A stretch of 64,000 bases of DNA, from NCBI GenBank assembly GCA_041751095.1, contig JBGSYC010000290.1, forward strand, positions 51,072 through 115,071, written 5' to 3'. Made by a program: the position numbers and the translations under genes. Positions 1 through 8,267 of this stretch are shown here, one piece after another; position 1 is the stretch's first letter, and every line of letters starts with the position of its first letter. The notes below the pieces were generated by a model, which was not told the DNA's origin, searched no databases, and saw nothing but the letters and a program-made list of their open reading frames with translations. This stretch comes from JADCRZ01 sp041751095 (GTDB lineage: Bacteria; Bacteroidota; Bacteroidia; Chitinophagales; Chitinophagaceae).

Positions 1-993
1 CAAACCACCCAGGCGATAGGGCGTTTACGCGCATATACACGTATTGCATTAAGTGGTACTCCTGTAATGAACAACACATTCGACTTATTCGCACAACTGA
101 ACTTCATTCTGCCGGGGATGTTCGGGAACCGGGAATTTTTCAACCGGGAATATGCGAATGCCATTGACCGCGAACATAAGCAGGAAAAAGTCATTGCATT
201 GAGAAAGCTGTTATCCCCATTTATTTTACGACGAACCAAAGAGAATGTAGCCGCGGATCTGCCTCCCAAAACCGAGACGGTGATGTGGTGCTCTATGAAG
301 CCACCACAAAAAATGTTGTATGACGCACTAAAAACGCAAATAAGGAGCAGCATCTTTTTGAATATTAAGAATGAAGGGTTAAACAAAAGCAAATTGTCGG
401 TATTGGAAGGTATGTTGAAATTAAGGCAGCTTTGTAACTCTCCACTTTTGTTGACCAGCGAAGAACATGGATGTACGGATTCAATAAAGACAAACCTGCT
501 GATGAATGAACTTAAGAATGATTTAAAAGATCATAAGGTGCTCGTCTTTTCACAGTTCACCATGATGCTTGATCTCCTTGCAGAGTCATGCCGACAAGAG
601 AACATTGCATTTTATTACTTCAACGGACAAACGCCTCCTGCAGAAAGATTCGAATTGGTGAAGCGCTTTCAGCACGAAGAGGATACTACCAATGTATTTC
701 TTATCAGCCTCAAGGCAGGTAACACCGGCCTGAACATTACGGCAGCGGATTATGTCTTTTTATTTGATCCCTGGTGGAACACCGCGATAGAGCAACAGGC
801 TATCGGTCGCACTCACCGCATCGGCCAGGACAAGGCGGTATTTTGCTATAAAATGATCTGTAAAGACACCATCGAGGAAAGGATCATTGAGATACAACAC
901 CGTAAAAAACAATTGTCTGACGACCTGATTTTTGAAGATGAGAGCTTTGTAAAATCCTTAACCGAAGAAGATATTGAATTTTTATTTAGTTGA
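1..993 (+). CDS. SNF2/Swi2-family DNA-dependent ATPase, C-terminal part (cut by window edge)
   Basis: The frame is open from base 1, so the 5' end lies outside the window; the ATG at 67 is internal. What remains is the second RecA-like lobe of a superfamily 2 SNF2 ATPase. Seen in order: the motif III neighbourhood ALSGTPVMNN directly before and at the ATG, a motif IV stretch VLVFSQFTMMLDLL, motif V LKAGNTGLN, and motif VI QAIGRTHRIGQ followed by an EERI element typical of the family's C terminus. These proteins use ATP to translocate on duplex DNA and remodel bound proteins. Bacterial members often have an N-terminal SWIM zinc finger, which would be upstream and cannot be checked. It is the only plus-strand gene at this end and ends 107 bases before a convergent gene. 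Family call is firm; the biological role is unknown. Confidence 0.9.
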   Translation, partial: QTTQAIGRLRAYTRIALSGTPVMNNTFDLFAQLNFILPGMFGNREFFNREYANAIDREHKQEKVIALRKLLSPFILRRTKENVAADLPPKTETVMWCSMKPPQKMLYDALKTQIRSSIFLNIKNEGLNKSKLSVLEGMLKLRQLCNSPLLLTSEEHGCTDSIKTNLLMNELKNDLKDHKVLVFSQFTMMLDLLAESCRQENIAFYYFNGQTPPAERFELVKRFQHEEDTTNVFLISLKAGNTGLNITAADYVFLFDPWWNTAIEQQAIGRTHRIGQDKAVFCYKMICKDTIEERIIEIQHRKKQLSDDLIFEDESFVKSLTEEDIEFLFS

Positions 994-1100
994 TTAAAGA
1001 CGCTGCTTTTACAAATAATTCAGTTTTATGAAATTTCTGTGAATTGGCTGTATAAATGAGCGGCATTAAACCAAAGGTCCCGGTTTTAGAAAGCTATTGC

Positions 1101-1778
1101 TCAAAGATGAGGCAGTAGCTTTATCGGCCTTTGCGTATTTTTCGGAACCTTTTTTCCCAATTCAGTAATCAATTGATATTTACCGATGGAATTTTTCTCA
1201 AGTATAACTATTTGACAATTCTTTGGATTGCTTAAACATTCAAACTCATCTACCGTCCAGTGAAACCAGCGCATCAGGAAAAGGCGGATAGACATGCCGT
1301 GCGTAACGATAATCGCATTTTCCGGAAACCCGGGTTTTTCGAAATCGCGGTGTAGTGTACCGAAGAAATCGCTTACCCTGTCATATACATCGGCAGCAGA
1401 CTCCCCGTCCGGGATACGGTAATAAAATGTTCCATACTGTTCCCTTTCTTTATCAATTTTTTGAGATTCGTCCGCTGATTTCAGGTGGCCCCACTCCTGC
1501 TCACGTATCCTGGGCTCCTCCTGATGTTTAAATAAGTGTAAAGGGAAGGCCCTCACTATTTCTTCGAATGTGGTACGGGTTCGCCAGAGAGGAGACACGT
1601 AGAAAAAAGCCGTCTGATCACCAAGGATTTCTTTAAGAAGGGTACCAGCAAGGCGGGCCTGCTCTCTTCCTTTCTCAGTAAGTTCCAGTTTATAATCCGG
1701 TTTTTCTGAATAAACATGGTTATTGATATTGCCTTCCGATTCGCCATGCCTGATTAAAATGATCCGTTGTGGTTTCAT
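1101..1778 (-). CDS. Histidine phosphatase (phosphoglycerate mutase-like) family protein
   Basis: A 225-residue member of the histidine phosphatase superfamily, predicted cytoplasmic. The N-terminal signature LIRHGESEGN places the phospho-accepting histidine at residue 11. The second catalytic histidine is H160 in VTHGMS, with an arginine pair near 66-68 (SPLWRTRTT) that fits the phosphate pocket. Members dephosphorylate small metabolites or act as phosphoglycerate mutases. The sequence does not settle the substrate, and length fits the broad-specificity phosphatase group as well as cofactor-dependent mutases. It starts at an ATG directly before the signature and has no signal peptide. It heads a run of minus-strand small genes with ordinary spacing, so shared transcription is possible but not shown. 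Confidence 0.88.
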   Translation of the reverse strand: MKPQRIILIRHGESEGNINNHVYSEKPDYKLELTEKGREQARLAGTLLKEILGDQTAFFYVSPLWRTRTTFEEIVRAFPLHLFKHQEEPRIREQEWGHLKSADESQKIDKEREQYGTFYYRIPDGESAADVYDRVSDFFGTLHRDFEKPGFPENAIIVTHGMSIRLFLMRWFHWTVDEFECLSNPKNCQIVILEKNSIGKYQLITELGKKVPKNTQRPIKLLPHL

Positions 1779-1812
1779 GGAGATATAGATTTTTATTTTA
1801 AATGGTCTTGTA

Positions 1813-2157
1813 TCAGCCGGGTGGATGTTGAAAACAATAGCCGTTTCCGATGCTTGTCATATGTTTACACCGGGTTCCCTTTTTTGTAAGCCCTTTGCAT
1901 TGAACGGTATTGCTTTTGCCATGGGGAATTTGAATTTTTCCCTTTAATAAAGCTATTGTACCCGGCGTGCAAATGTTGCATGGCTCTAAACTTAATTTCA
2001 CTGCCTGACTTACAGATAATTTTTCCGAGACATTGTCTACCATCCGGCATGATCCCAAATGATATTTTTTGCCTGATGGCGTCTTGTATACTTCCTGGCT
2101 TTTGACAATCGTTGCACTGCATACTATGATCATGAATAAGAAAAGCCGGTTTCTCAT
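1813..2157 (-). CDS. Secreted small protein of the DUF5763 type
   Basis: A 114-residue protein when started at the ATG at 2157, which gives an N-terminal signal peptide (MRNRLFLFMIIVCSATIVKSQ). An upstream in-frame ATG at 2205 would put sixteen charged residues before the signal and is less likely. The mature part has two cysteine-containing modules: one with TPSGKKYHLGSCRM and a later CNIC pair, and a C-terminal one with CKGLTKKGTRCKH and YCFQHPPG. The C-terminal C...C...C..H pattern recurs in small Bacteroidota proteins catalogued as DUF5763 and could bind zinc. No biochemical role is known to me. It sits between a histidine phosphatase and a metallophosphatase on the same strand. Confidence 0.7.
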   Translation of the reverse strand: MRNRLFLFMIIVCSATIVKSQEVYKTPSGKKYHLGSCRMVDNVSEKLSVSQAVKLSLEPCNICTPGTIALLKGKIQIPHGKSNTVQCKGLTKKGTRCKHMTSIGNGYCFQHPPG

Positions 2158-2234
2158 TTGGGGAATATAATCTTTTTCTGGGATTCTCGATTTCGATATG
2201 ATCACTCCATTTGAAGAATTGAAAGGGCAGCCAT

Positions 2235-2897
2235 TTAATCATAGTTGGGCACAACGGTAAATTTCTTTGCAGGCAGGGTTATCGCTACTAAATGACCGTA
2301 TATGATTTTCTCAGTATACACACATCCGCCATCTATATTAATACAATTGCCTGGCTGGTTGAGAATATAGTTCAATGGTTTTGGAGTATGCCCATGTATA
2401 AGTATTTTATTTTTCAATGCAGGCTGTTCTGAATCAAAATTGCGTGTCCAAAGCATGGCTTCTTTGTCTTCAAAGATATTATCCCTCGTAAAGTTTAAGC
2501 CGGCATGAACAAAAACGTAATTTGTGGTACTATGGTATAGCTTTGTTTTTTGAAAGAATTGTTTATACTTTTCGGGCATTGCGCTATACCGGTTTACGTC
2601 GAAGCTTTGCAGCGTAGTATCCCCGCCATTCGTAAGCCAGTGCTTGAAATGCTCTTCGGTTTCTTCGGAATCCATCATCATTTGCTCATGATTGCCTCGT
2701 AAGGTGTAAATAGTAAAGCCTTTATCTCTTAGAGAAATAATCGTATCTATTACTTCTTTGCTTTGCATTCCCCGGTCGATATAATCACCGATACAAAAGA
2801 TCTTATCCTGTTTCGAGATTTTTAGGTCATTAAAAAGCATCTTTTGAAATGCATCATTGCAGCCATGAAGATCACCAATTGCGATTATCCTTCTCAT
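2235..2897 (-). CDS. Calcineurin-like metallophosphatase (PPP / ApaH-like family)
   Basis: A 220-residue metallophosphoesterase with the complete family signature. GDLHG lies at residues 8-12 from the ATG, GDYIDRG near 37-43, RGNHE near 67-71, then HAGL and GHTPKP toward the C terminus. These supply the two-metal ligands. Bacterial proteins of this type act as serine/threonine protein phosphatases or hydrolyse diadenosine tetraphosphate; the sequence alone does not choose. A TTG one codon upstream could extend it by one residue, but the ATG at 2897 is preferred. No signal peptide or membrane segment, so cytoplasmic. It is separated by 118 bases from the upstream hydrolase gene on the same strand. 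Confidence 0.9.
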   Translation of the reverse strand: MRRIIAIGDLHGCNDAFQKMLFNDLKISKQDKIFCIGDYIDRGMQSKEVIDTIISLRDKGFTIYTLRGNHEQMMMDSEETEEHFKHWLTNGGDTTLQSFDVNRYSAMPEKYKQFFQKTKLYHSTTNYVFVHAGLNFTRDNIFEDKEAMLWTRNFDSEQPALKNKILIHGHTPKPLNYILNQPGNCINIDGGCVYTEKIIYGHLVAITLPAKKFTVVPNYD

Positions 2898-3015
2898 CAA
2901 AGCAATATAATGTTTTCCCGATTATTTTCCTGTCATTCTGAATGGGCCCTTTGTTTTCATTATGAAATCATCTTGTAAGCGAAATAAAGATATCTGAAAG
3001 TTTGCAGGCTATAAT

Positions 3016-3771
3016 TTACTTAGCCTCCGGATACCAGTTCCGCAATCGTACTTCAATATTTTTATCAAGGGTGTTAACCAGCGTTTTAAAGGTGTTTACA
3101 TCCTGTCCGCGGTAATGATACGGGTAAACGACTTTAGGTTTGAAGGCCAGCACTCCTTCTGAAGCCTGGTTTACATCCATCGTATAGGGCATGTTCATGC
3201 AAACAAAAGCGATGTCGATATTTTTGAGTGCCCGCATTTCAGGGATGTCTTCAGTATCGCCCGAGATATAAATGTTCTTGCCGCCGATGGTGAGAACGTA
3301 TCCGTTTCCCCTTCCTTTGGTATGGCGTGCATCAGGTGCTTCCGGCAAATTATACATCGGGATCGCCAGAATGGAAATGCCTTGCTGCACGGTTTTATCG
3401 CCATTTTTCAGGATCACAACTTTCGATTTATCGGCAGTACCGGGAAGCTGATCGGCAACAGCCTGGGGAACGACCAGCACGGCCTTAGCGGTGTTGATGG
3501 CGTCAATGGTTTTGGGGTCGAAATGATCACCATGGATATCGGTAATTACCATAATGTCAGGAGCGGCAAGCCCTTTAAAGGCAGCAGCCCCGCCCGTGGG
3601 GTCGATATAAATGTTCTTTTTCTGATAGCTGAGAACCATTGTGGCGTGGGTAACCGGCTGGATGGTAAGTTCTCCGCCTCTGACCTTTTCGCGGTCCGGC
3701 GGAATTTGCTGAGCCGGTATCGCCATCATTGTTAAGGCAAAATAACAAAGAAGCGCAAATATGTGTTTCAT
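3016..3771 (-). CDS. Secreted metallo-beta-lactamase-fold hydrolase
   Basis: A 251-residue protein with a signal peptide (residues 1-20, ending IPAQ). It belongs to the metallo-beta-lactamase superfamily, closest in style to the UPF0173/UlaG-like group. The metal motif is TDIHGDHFD with H80, D82 and H83. A conserved histidine lies upstream at H42 (VTHATM), an aspartate in YISGDTED and a late histidine in YPYHYRG. These residues suggest a one- or two-zinc hydrolase active in the periplasm. The usual H-x-H-x-D-H motif has its first histidine replaced (D-I-H), as in several UlaG-like proteins. Substrate unknown. Nearby genes give no pathway clue. Confidence 0.82.
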   Translation of the reverse strand: MKHIFALLCYFALTMMAIPAQQIPPDREKVRGGELTIQPVTHATMVLSYQKKNIYIDPTGGAAAFKGLAAPDIMVITDIHGDHFDPKTIDAINTAKAVLVVPQAVADQLPGTADKSKVVILKNGDKTVQQGISILAIPMYNLPEAPDARHTKGRGNGYVLTIGGKNIYISGDTEDIPEMRALKNIDIAFVCMNMPYTMDVNQASEGVLAFKPKVVYPYHYRGQDVNTFKTLVNTLDKNIEVRLRNWYPEAK

Positions 3772-3886
3772 GAATGGGTGTTGATGAATAATTTACTAAA
3801 ATCTTATACAAAATAGGGTAATGCTTTGTTTTTACAAACCGTAGATATTTGCTTTTTCTGACCTTATAGATTTAGTGGTTCAGACT

Positions 3887-3918
3887 GGTGGGGTACCCAA
3901 CCTTATAGGTACCCCACC
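3887..3918. repeat. Perfect 11-bp inverted repeat in the 3772-4123 intergenic region
   Basis: Arms GGTGGGGTACC (3887-3897) and GGTACCCCACC (3908-3918) flank a 10-base loop. It lies downstream of the minus-strand restriction gene, so it could fold in that transcript, but no T-run follows and a classical intrinsic terminator is not supported. Bases 3898-3910 (CAACCTTATAGGT) recur at 43751-43763, so it may belong to a dispersed repeat. I see no gene in the rest of 3772-4123. Confidence 0.55.
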
Positions 3919-4123
3919 TTCACCGCGTGGGTTGGGGCTTCTTACAACTGAAAAGTTTTTCGCGGTAAACCCTTGTTATATCGTCATCATGAATATATCA
4001 GCTTGCGAAATACTATAATCAGTAAAAGTACAAATTCTTTAATTTATAATTTTTCCCCATCCAAGACTACAGAATGGCTACCATGATGGTAGGTGTGATA
4101 GTATAGGTGTCTTTTGTCGGAAT

Positions 4124-5296
4124 TTAGAACTTTTGGGTTGCCTCCACTTCTCTTATGAAACTGTCAAGTGTTAAAATATTATTTCTAAACTCTTTAGGGA
4201 AGCTTTTTAAATATTGAGCTGGCACAACAAGGCATACATTAGATCTATACATTTCTTCAAGTTGATTTTTTGAAATGCCTTGCTGGAGAGTAAATAAATG
4301 TTTCACTTTAATTCGATCTGCTTCATTTAATACTTGTCTCCACCGGTCTTTGCAGGTAGTTTTTGAAGCCAACATAAAGAGTTTAGTATGGTCAAAACTT
4401 GAACTTAAATATGCCTCAATACCTGGAAAGAGGAAGTCCGGCTTTTTATTGGCTTCTGTTACTGATTGAGTTGAAAAAGTAAGATCAAACGTTCTAAATA
4501 CTTCTGCGAGATGGTGCTCTAAAGATGTACCTGCCCTGCTTTTTCTTCTTTGTAATAAAGTATTGGCAGTCTTAATGAATTCTTCAACAGAAGCGAACGG
4601 TGTTTTGATTTTTAGGCTGTATCTGTCATTTTCAATCACTTTGAAAAGCTGATATTCAGCATCAAGCCAATTTACTATTTCTTTGTCAGGGTTAGATTTA
4701 ATAACTTCCTTTGTTATTTGATAAGAAATATTGTAGCAGTTCCTTGCATTTTTAGCAAGTTCAATCGTTGTCGGGAAGCCGGATTCAATAGATTTAAGAA
4801 ACAAATAGAAGCATCCGGATAATTTCTCTTCATCGGTCTGTTGGAACTGGGATGGAATTATTGCATTTGTCTGGTTTGACGAAATATTCACTGCCGCTAA
4901 AAAGTCATCTATTTCTTCGTCATGGCTTAAAATATACGCCTTGAAATAGTCTTCATTTACCTTGCAAAGAACAAATAAATCACCGGTATTTTTTTCTTCT
5001 CTAAAAGGAAAATGTCTTCCAAAATTTGTTAATCTAAATTCATTTTTTGCAGAGCCGTAGTATGTAAATGTGCTGTGAGTTTCAAAGTCGTCTTGCCATT
5101 TAATTCTTATATTAACCTTTATATTTTGTCCTTTTTTAGGTTCTTGATTCAAAAACATTTGCCATGCCGACTTGCTTACTAAATAGCCACTTTGATGTGC
5201 TCCGGTCGACTTAGTATCATTTGCGGAAAGAAATTTGCAGTAAGATATGTCATACGTTTGTACCGACTGAATTGTTCTCCTTAATATGCTTTCCAT
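4124..5296 (-). CDS. EcoRII-like type II restriction endonuclease
   Basis: A 390-residue protein, close to the roughly 400 residues of EcoRII. Two regions are visible. The N-terminal region (about 1-140) has TKSTGAHQSGYLVSK and fits the EcoRII N-terminal effector DNA-binding domain. The C-terminal half (about 255-385) is the PD-(D/E)xK nuclease domain, with the metal aspartate in KPDF (D287) and the characteristic ASKTTCKDRWRQ (310-321). EcoRII-type enzymes cleave near CCWGG and often need a second site as effector; the specificity here is inferred. Its ATG lies inside the 3' end of the methyltransferase gene (47-base overlap), which suggests coupled translation after protective methylation. 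The gene looks more AT-rich than the glycan loci, consistent with horizontal acquisition. Confidence 0.85.
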   Translation of the reverse strand: MESILRRTIQSVQTYDISYCKFLSANDTKSTGAHQSGYLVSKSAWQMFLNQEPKKGQNIKVNIRIKWQDDFETHSTFTYYGSAKNEFRLTNFGRHFPFREEKNTGDLFVLCKVNEDYFKAYILSHDEEIDDFLAAVNISSNQTNAIIPSQFQQTDEEKLSGCFYLFLKSIESGFPTTIELAKNARNCYNISYQITKEVIKSNPDKEIVNWLDAEYQLFKVIENDRYSLKIKTPFASVEEFIKTANTLLQRRKSRAGTSLEHHLAEVFRTFDLTFSTQSVTEANKKPDFLFPGIEAYLSSSFDHTKLFMLASKTTCKDRWRQVLNEADRIKVKHLFTLQQGISKNQLEEMYRSNVCLVVPAQYLKSFPKEFRNNILTLDSFIREVEATQKF

Positions 5297-6908
5297 TTAG
5301 TCTTAATAATTTACTTATTAATTGGTTCCCTACTGCCTGAATCAAGGGTACCGTAACAGAATTACCAAACTGTTTATAAGCTTGTGTGTCGGAAACGGGA
5401 ATTATAAATTCATCCGGAAAGCCCTGCAGTCTTGCACATTCCCGTGGTGTCAACCGTCTTGGATTTTGTCCGGGTTGTGGTATCAAAACTTCAGAACCGT
5501 CTTTGTAATATCGGGCCGATAATGTCCTGGCAATTCCAGTCATATCAGTAAGTCCAAAGCCAAAACCATTTCCTTTTGCTTTATGTTTGTCTGAATAATC
5601 CCGGAGATATTTCCATAGATGATCAGTAAGGGTGTATTTGGGGTCCGGTAATGGTTCCAGAATATCTTTAAACATTTTACCGGGCTTAGGTAGCACTGGA
5701 AATGCAAAATCTTCAGACGTTTCATCTATATCTGAACGAAATCCGACAATTATAATACGTGCTCTGTGCTGTGGAACAAAATGTTTGCTATTGAGAACTT
5801 GTGCATGTATTGAATAGCCCAAATCTTTCAGTGTATTTGAAATTACGTTATACGTTTTACCACTATCATGGGACATCAGATTTTTTACATTTTCAAGCAT
5901 AAAGGCGGCAGGTCTCTTATGCTCAAGGATTCTCGCAATATCAAAAAACAAGGTTCCCTGCGTTTTACATAAAAATCCATGTGGTCGGCCTAGCGCGTTT
6001 TTTTTTGATACGCCTGCAATGGAAAAAGGTTGACACGGAAAACCCGCTACGAGTAAATCATGGTCTGGAATCTCGGATTCCTTAATTTTAGTTATATCGC
6101 CAAATGGAACTTCTCCAAAATTTGCCTCATAAGTACGTTTTGAATAATTATTCCATTCACTCGTAAAAACACATTTGCCACCCAAATTTTGATAAGCAAG
6201 GCGAATTCCGCCAATGCCTGCAAAAAGATCTATAAATTTAAATTTGGGATTTTTTGGTGTAGGAAAGGGAATATCCCAATTTATTGGCAAATAGTATTGG
6301 AAATCAGGATCTTCCAGAATGCTTAATTTTTGGTGAATTTCATAAAGATATTCTTTTGCTTTTAGCTGAAAATAGTGTGATTCACCGTTTTTGGGGTTTT
6401 GAAAAAAATGAGTCAGATAGGATAATCGACCATCTGTTTTATTGTTGACTTCTATTCCAAGTGTTTTTCTAAGGTCCGAGTATTTTATTGGCGTTTTTAT
6501 GTTTGTCAAGTGTGTTTCAATTTTAGAAGTGCAATCTACTAAATTTTTTAGTATATCCCTGTCCCAAAATCTTAAAACTGTCCAACCATTTGAAGTTAAG
6601 TTTTTATTTACTTCATTATCCCTTTGAATATTTCCTTCAATCTTTCGCCACCAAAACTCTCTGTTTGTCTTAATCCTAAACTTTTGATGTTCCCAATCTT
6701 TCCCATGGAAATATTCACTGTCAACGAACACTGCAATTTTAAATCGCTTAAATGTAAAATCAGGTTTGCCAAAGACGTTCTTATCATTTCTCCTATATCG
6801 GTAGCCTTTCGCCCATAATTCCTTACCTAATGCGAGTTCAGCCTTGGTGTCCTTACTGCGAATTGCCTGCATGTTTTTTCTTCTCTGCTCCTTTGTCAAT
6901 ACATCCAT
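5250..6908 (-). CDS. Vsr-type nickase fused to DNA (cytosine-5-)-methyltransferase
   Basis: A 552-residue two-domain protein. Residues 1-135 resemble very-short-patch-repair (Vsr) endonucleases: TKEQRRKNMQAIRSKDT start, GKPDF with D50 matching the catalytic aspartate of E. coli Vsr, then FVDSEYFHG with H68. Residues 223-540 are a C5-cytosine methyltransferase: motif I DLFAGIGG, motif IV GFPCQPFS with catalytic C292, motif VI ENV (339-341), motif VIII QHRAR (380-384), motif IX LTPRECARLQGFP, motif X QFGNSVTVP. The methyltransferase protects the site cut by the overlapping EcoRII-like enzyme; Vsr would nick T:G mismatches left when 5-methylcytosine deaminates. In E. coli dcm and vsr are separate overlapping genes with dcm first; here they are one polypeptide with Vsr first. 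The Vsr zinc cysteine after the VD motif is replaced by glutamate. Confidence 0.9.
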   Translation of the reverse strand: MDVLTKEQRRKNMQAIRSKDTKAELALGKELWAKGYRYRRNDKNVFGKPDFTFKRFKIAVFVDSEYFHGKDWEHQKFRIKTNREFWWRKIEGNIQRDNEVNKNLTSNGWTVLRFWDRDILKNLVDCTSKIETHLTNIKTPIKYSDLRKTLGIEVNNKTDGRLSYLTHFFQNPKNGESHYFQLKAKEYLYEIHQKLSILEDPDFQYYLPINWDIPFPTPKNPKFKFIDLFAGIGGIRLAYQNLGGKCVFTSEWNNYSKRTYEANFGEVPFGDITKIKESEIPDHDLLVAGFPCQPFSIAGVSKKNALGRPHGFLCKTQGTLFFDIARILEHKRPAAFMLENVKNLMSHDSGKTYNVISNTLKDLGYSIHAQVLNSKHFVPQHRARIIIVGFRSDIDETSEDFAFPVLPKPGKMFKDILEPLPDPKYTLTDHLWKYLRDYSDKHKAKGNGFGFGLTDMTGIARTLSARYYKDGSEVLIPQPGQNPRRLTPRECARLQGFPDEFIIPVSDTQAYKQFGNSVTVPLIQAVGNQLISKLLRLNGKHIKENNSVGTNV

Positions 6909-7364
6909 AACCCAAAACTAATATGTTTCTCATTTGTGAGATGGGAAAAATACTAACCGGTTTTAAACAAATATTTGAGAACAAGGCAGTGTTGGCATGT
7001 GAAATAGAGATATTGAACTGAATTCTTCCCCCGTCAGTAAAGATTTGGTGTGCCTGAAAGAATTTGGGATACTTCTTTATGCTCCTCTCAACCCAATTCT
7101 TCCCCGCCGTAAAATGCACCTCAACTGTTCCATCAATTCCGCTTTATTTTCCACTATCCTGATCAGCTCCGGCAACAACCCAACAAACTCCTCTGCGATG
7201 CATCAAAAACAGGCTCCCTCCACCTGGAAGAACAACGCGAGTTTACCGGTACTTACAATTCATCCTTCATTTGCGTTAATTGATAGACTCATTTAATCAG
7301 CTTTAGCACCCTGAGGTTGCTGTCTTCCTGCAACAGCTATATCTTTATCATAAATAAATCAACT
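6909..7364. other. Intergenic region upstream of the restriction-modification operon
   Basis: About 455 bases between divergent genes. No convincing gene. On the minus strand a short open stretch around 7092-7215 reads like helical protein (it contains LPELIRIVENKAELMEQL) but has no start and soon stops, so it could be the remnant of a small gene. The promoter for the Vsr-methyltransferase gene must lie here; I could not place it. Confidence 0.35.
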
Positions 7365-7661
7365 ATGTCAAACACTAATCTCCCTGCCACCGCCCCATTA
7401 TTTTACTTTAACGGTTATAAAATCGAAGCTTCTTATTCTTTGTCAACTGAGGGTAAGAATTCAGGCGGAAAAAAAAGCAATAAAGTCTGGCTCGATATGG
7501 AGTTCAAACACCCCATAAAGGATGAAGCTGTTACTGTACGCTCCGCGAAATCAGGACTGATATTATCACAGCCAAAAGAGGTGATCGAGGCAATCGCACA
7601 AAGGGATATACGGACGTTTCTTACCTTTTCTCACCTTTCTTTGGCTAGCGTTACCAATTAG
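7365..7661 (+). CDS. Hypothetical small protein
   Basis: A 98-residue protein from the ATG at 7365. An in-frame upstream ATG at 7317 adds sixteen residues that look less like protein. No signal peptide, membrane segment or known motif is seen. The chain has a short glycine/lysine-rich stretch (GKNSGGKKSNK) followed by alternating hydrophobic residues suggesting beta strands, then a helical end. I do not recognise the family. It stands alone between the restriction-modification operon and the lectin gene, 93 bases ahead of the latter on the same strand. The codon pattern looks real, but a spurious reading frame cannot be excluded. Confidence 0.5.
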   Translation: MSNTNLPATAPLFYFNGYKIEASYSLSTEGKNSGGKKSNKVWLDMEFKHPIKDEAVTVRSAKSGLILSQPKEVIEAIAQRDIRTFLTFSHLSLASVTN

Positions 7662-7754
7662 AAACACAAGGCAACATAAGTGTTCTATAATATTGTATGA
7701 ATCCGGTTATGATAAATTAAAACACGTTAAATTACGGTATTAAATTATACCATA

Positions 7755-8267
7755 ATGATCACGCGTTTGTCAGGTTTGCTTTTTATAGCTGTCGTTTGCT
7801 CCTCCGTTGCAGGAGTCAGCCAGGCTATCAGCGGAACATATGCTATAAAAAATGTAAGCACGGGTATGCTGCTGCGTCCCATGGATGCAAATAAAAAAAA
7901 TGAAACTCCCATTGTAGGGTACTCTCCTACCAATTGGAAATGTATGTCTTGGGATTTTAACCAGGTGAATGAAAATACCTACTATTTGCGCAATCTTTTC
8001 ACGAATAAAACACTTCAACCGCAAAAGGACACTATAACCGACGGTACATTATTGGAGCAGCAGCCCCTGGATATGCATAGCAATGATCAGCAATGGGAAT
8101 TTCTCCCGGTTGGAAACAATGCTTTTCTCATCAGATTAAAAGGCACTGAATTATATATCACTCCTGCTGAAAAAGAAGCTGTGGTTAACAGCAGGATAAT
8201 TCTTTCAAAGAAAAAATCCGGTCAAATTCAGCACTGGAGCATCTATGAGCAGCATCCGGATTTTTAA
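7755..8267 (+). CDS. Secreted beta-trefoil (RICIN-like) lectin-domain protein
   Basis: A 170-residue protein with a signal peptide (residues 1-24, about to SQA). The rest fits one beta-trefoil domain: three related segments each with a Q/x-W element (KCMSWDF, DQQWEF, IQHWSI) and short loops such as GTYAIKNVSTGMLLRP and YYLRNLFTNKTLQP. RICIN-type trefoils bind galactose-type or other sugars. The domain is not attached to an enzyme here, but the stop overlaps the start of a PQQ sugar dehydrogenase gene by 23 bases, so the two are probably translated together and may act on the same carbohydrate at the cell envelope. Sugar specificity cannot be read from the sequence. A small imperfect palindrome (GGTAT-N6-ATACC) lies just upstream of the ATG. 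Confidence 0.75.
   Translation: MITRLSGLLFIAVVCSSVAGVSQAISGTYAIKNVSTGMLLRPMDANKKNETPIVGYSPTNWKCMSWDFNQVNENTYYLRNLFTNKTLQPQKDTITDGTLLEQQPLDMHSNDQQWEFLPVGNNAFLIRLKGTELYITPAEKEAVVNSRIILSKKKSGQIQHWSIYEQHPDF

Noticed and set aside
6853..7119. Small gene upstream of the methyltransferase, possible controller protein
   Set aside because: No helix-turn-helix pattern; it overlaps the methyltransferase start and the rest looks non-coding.
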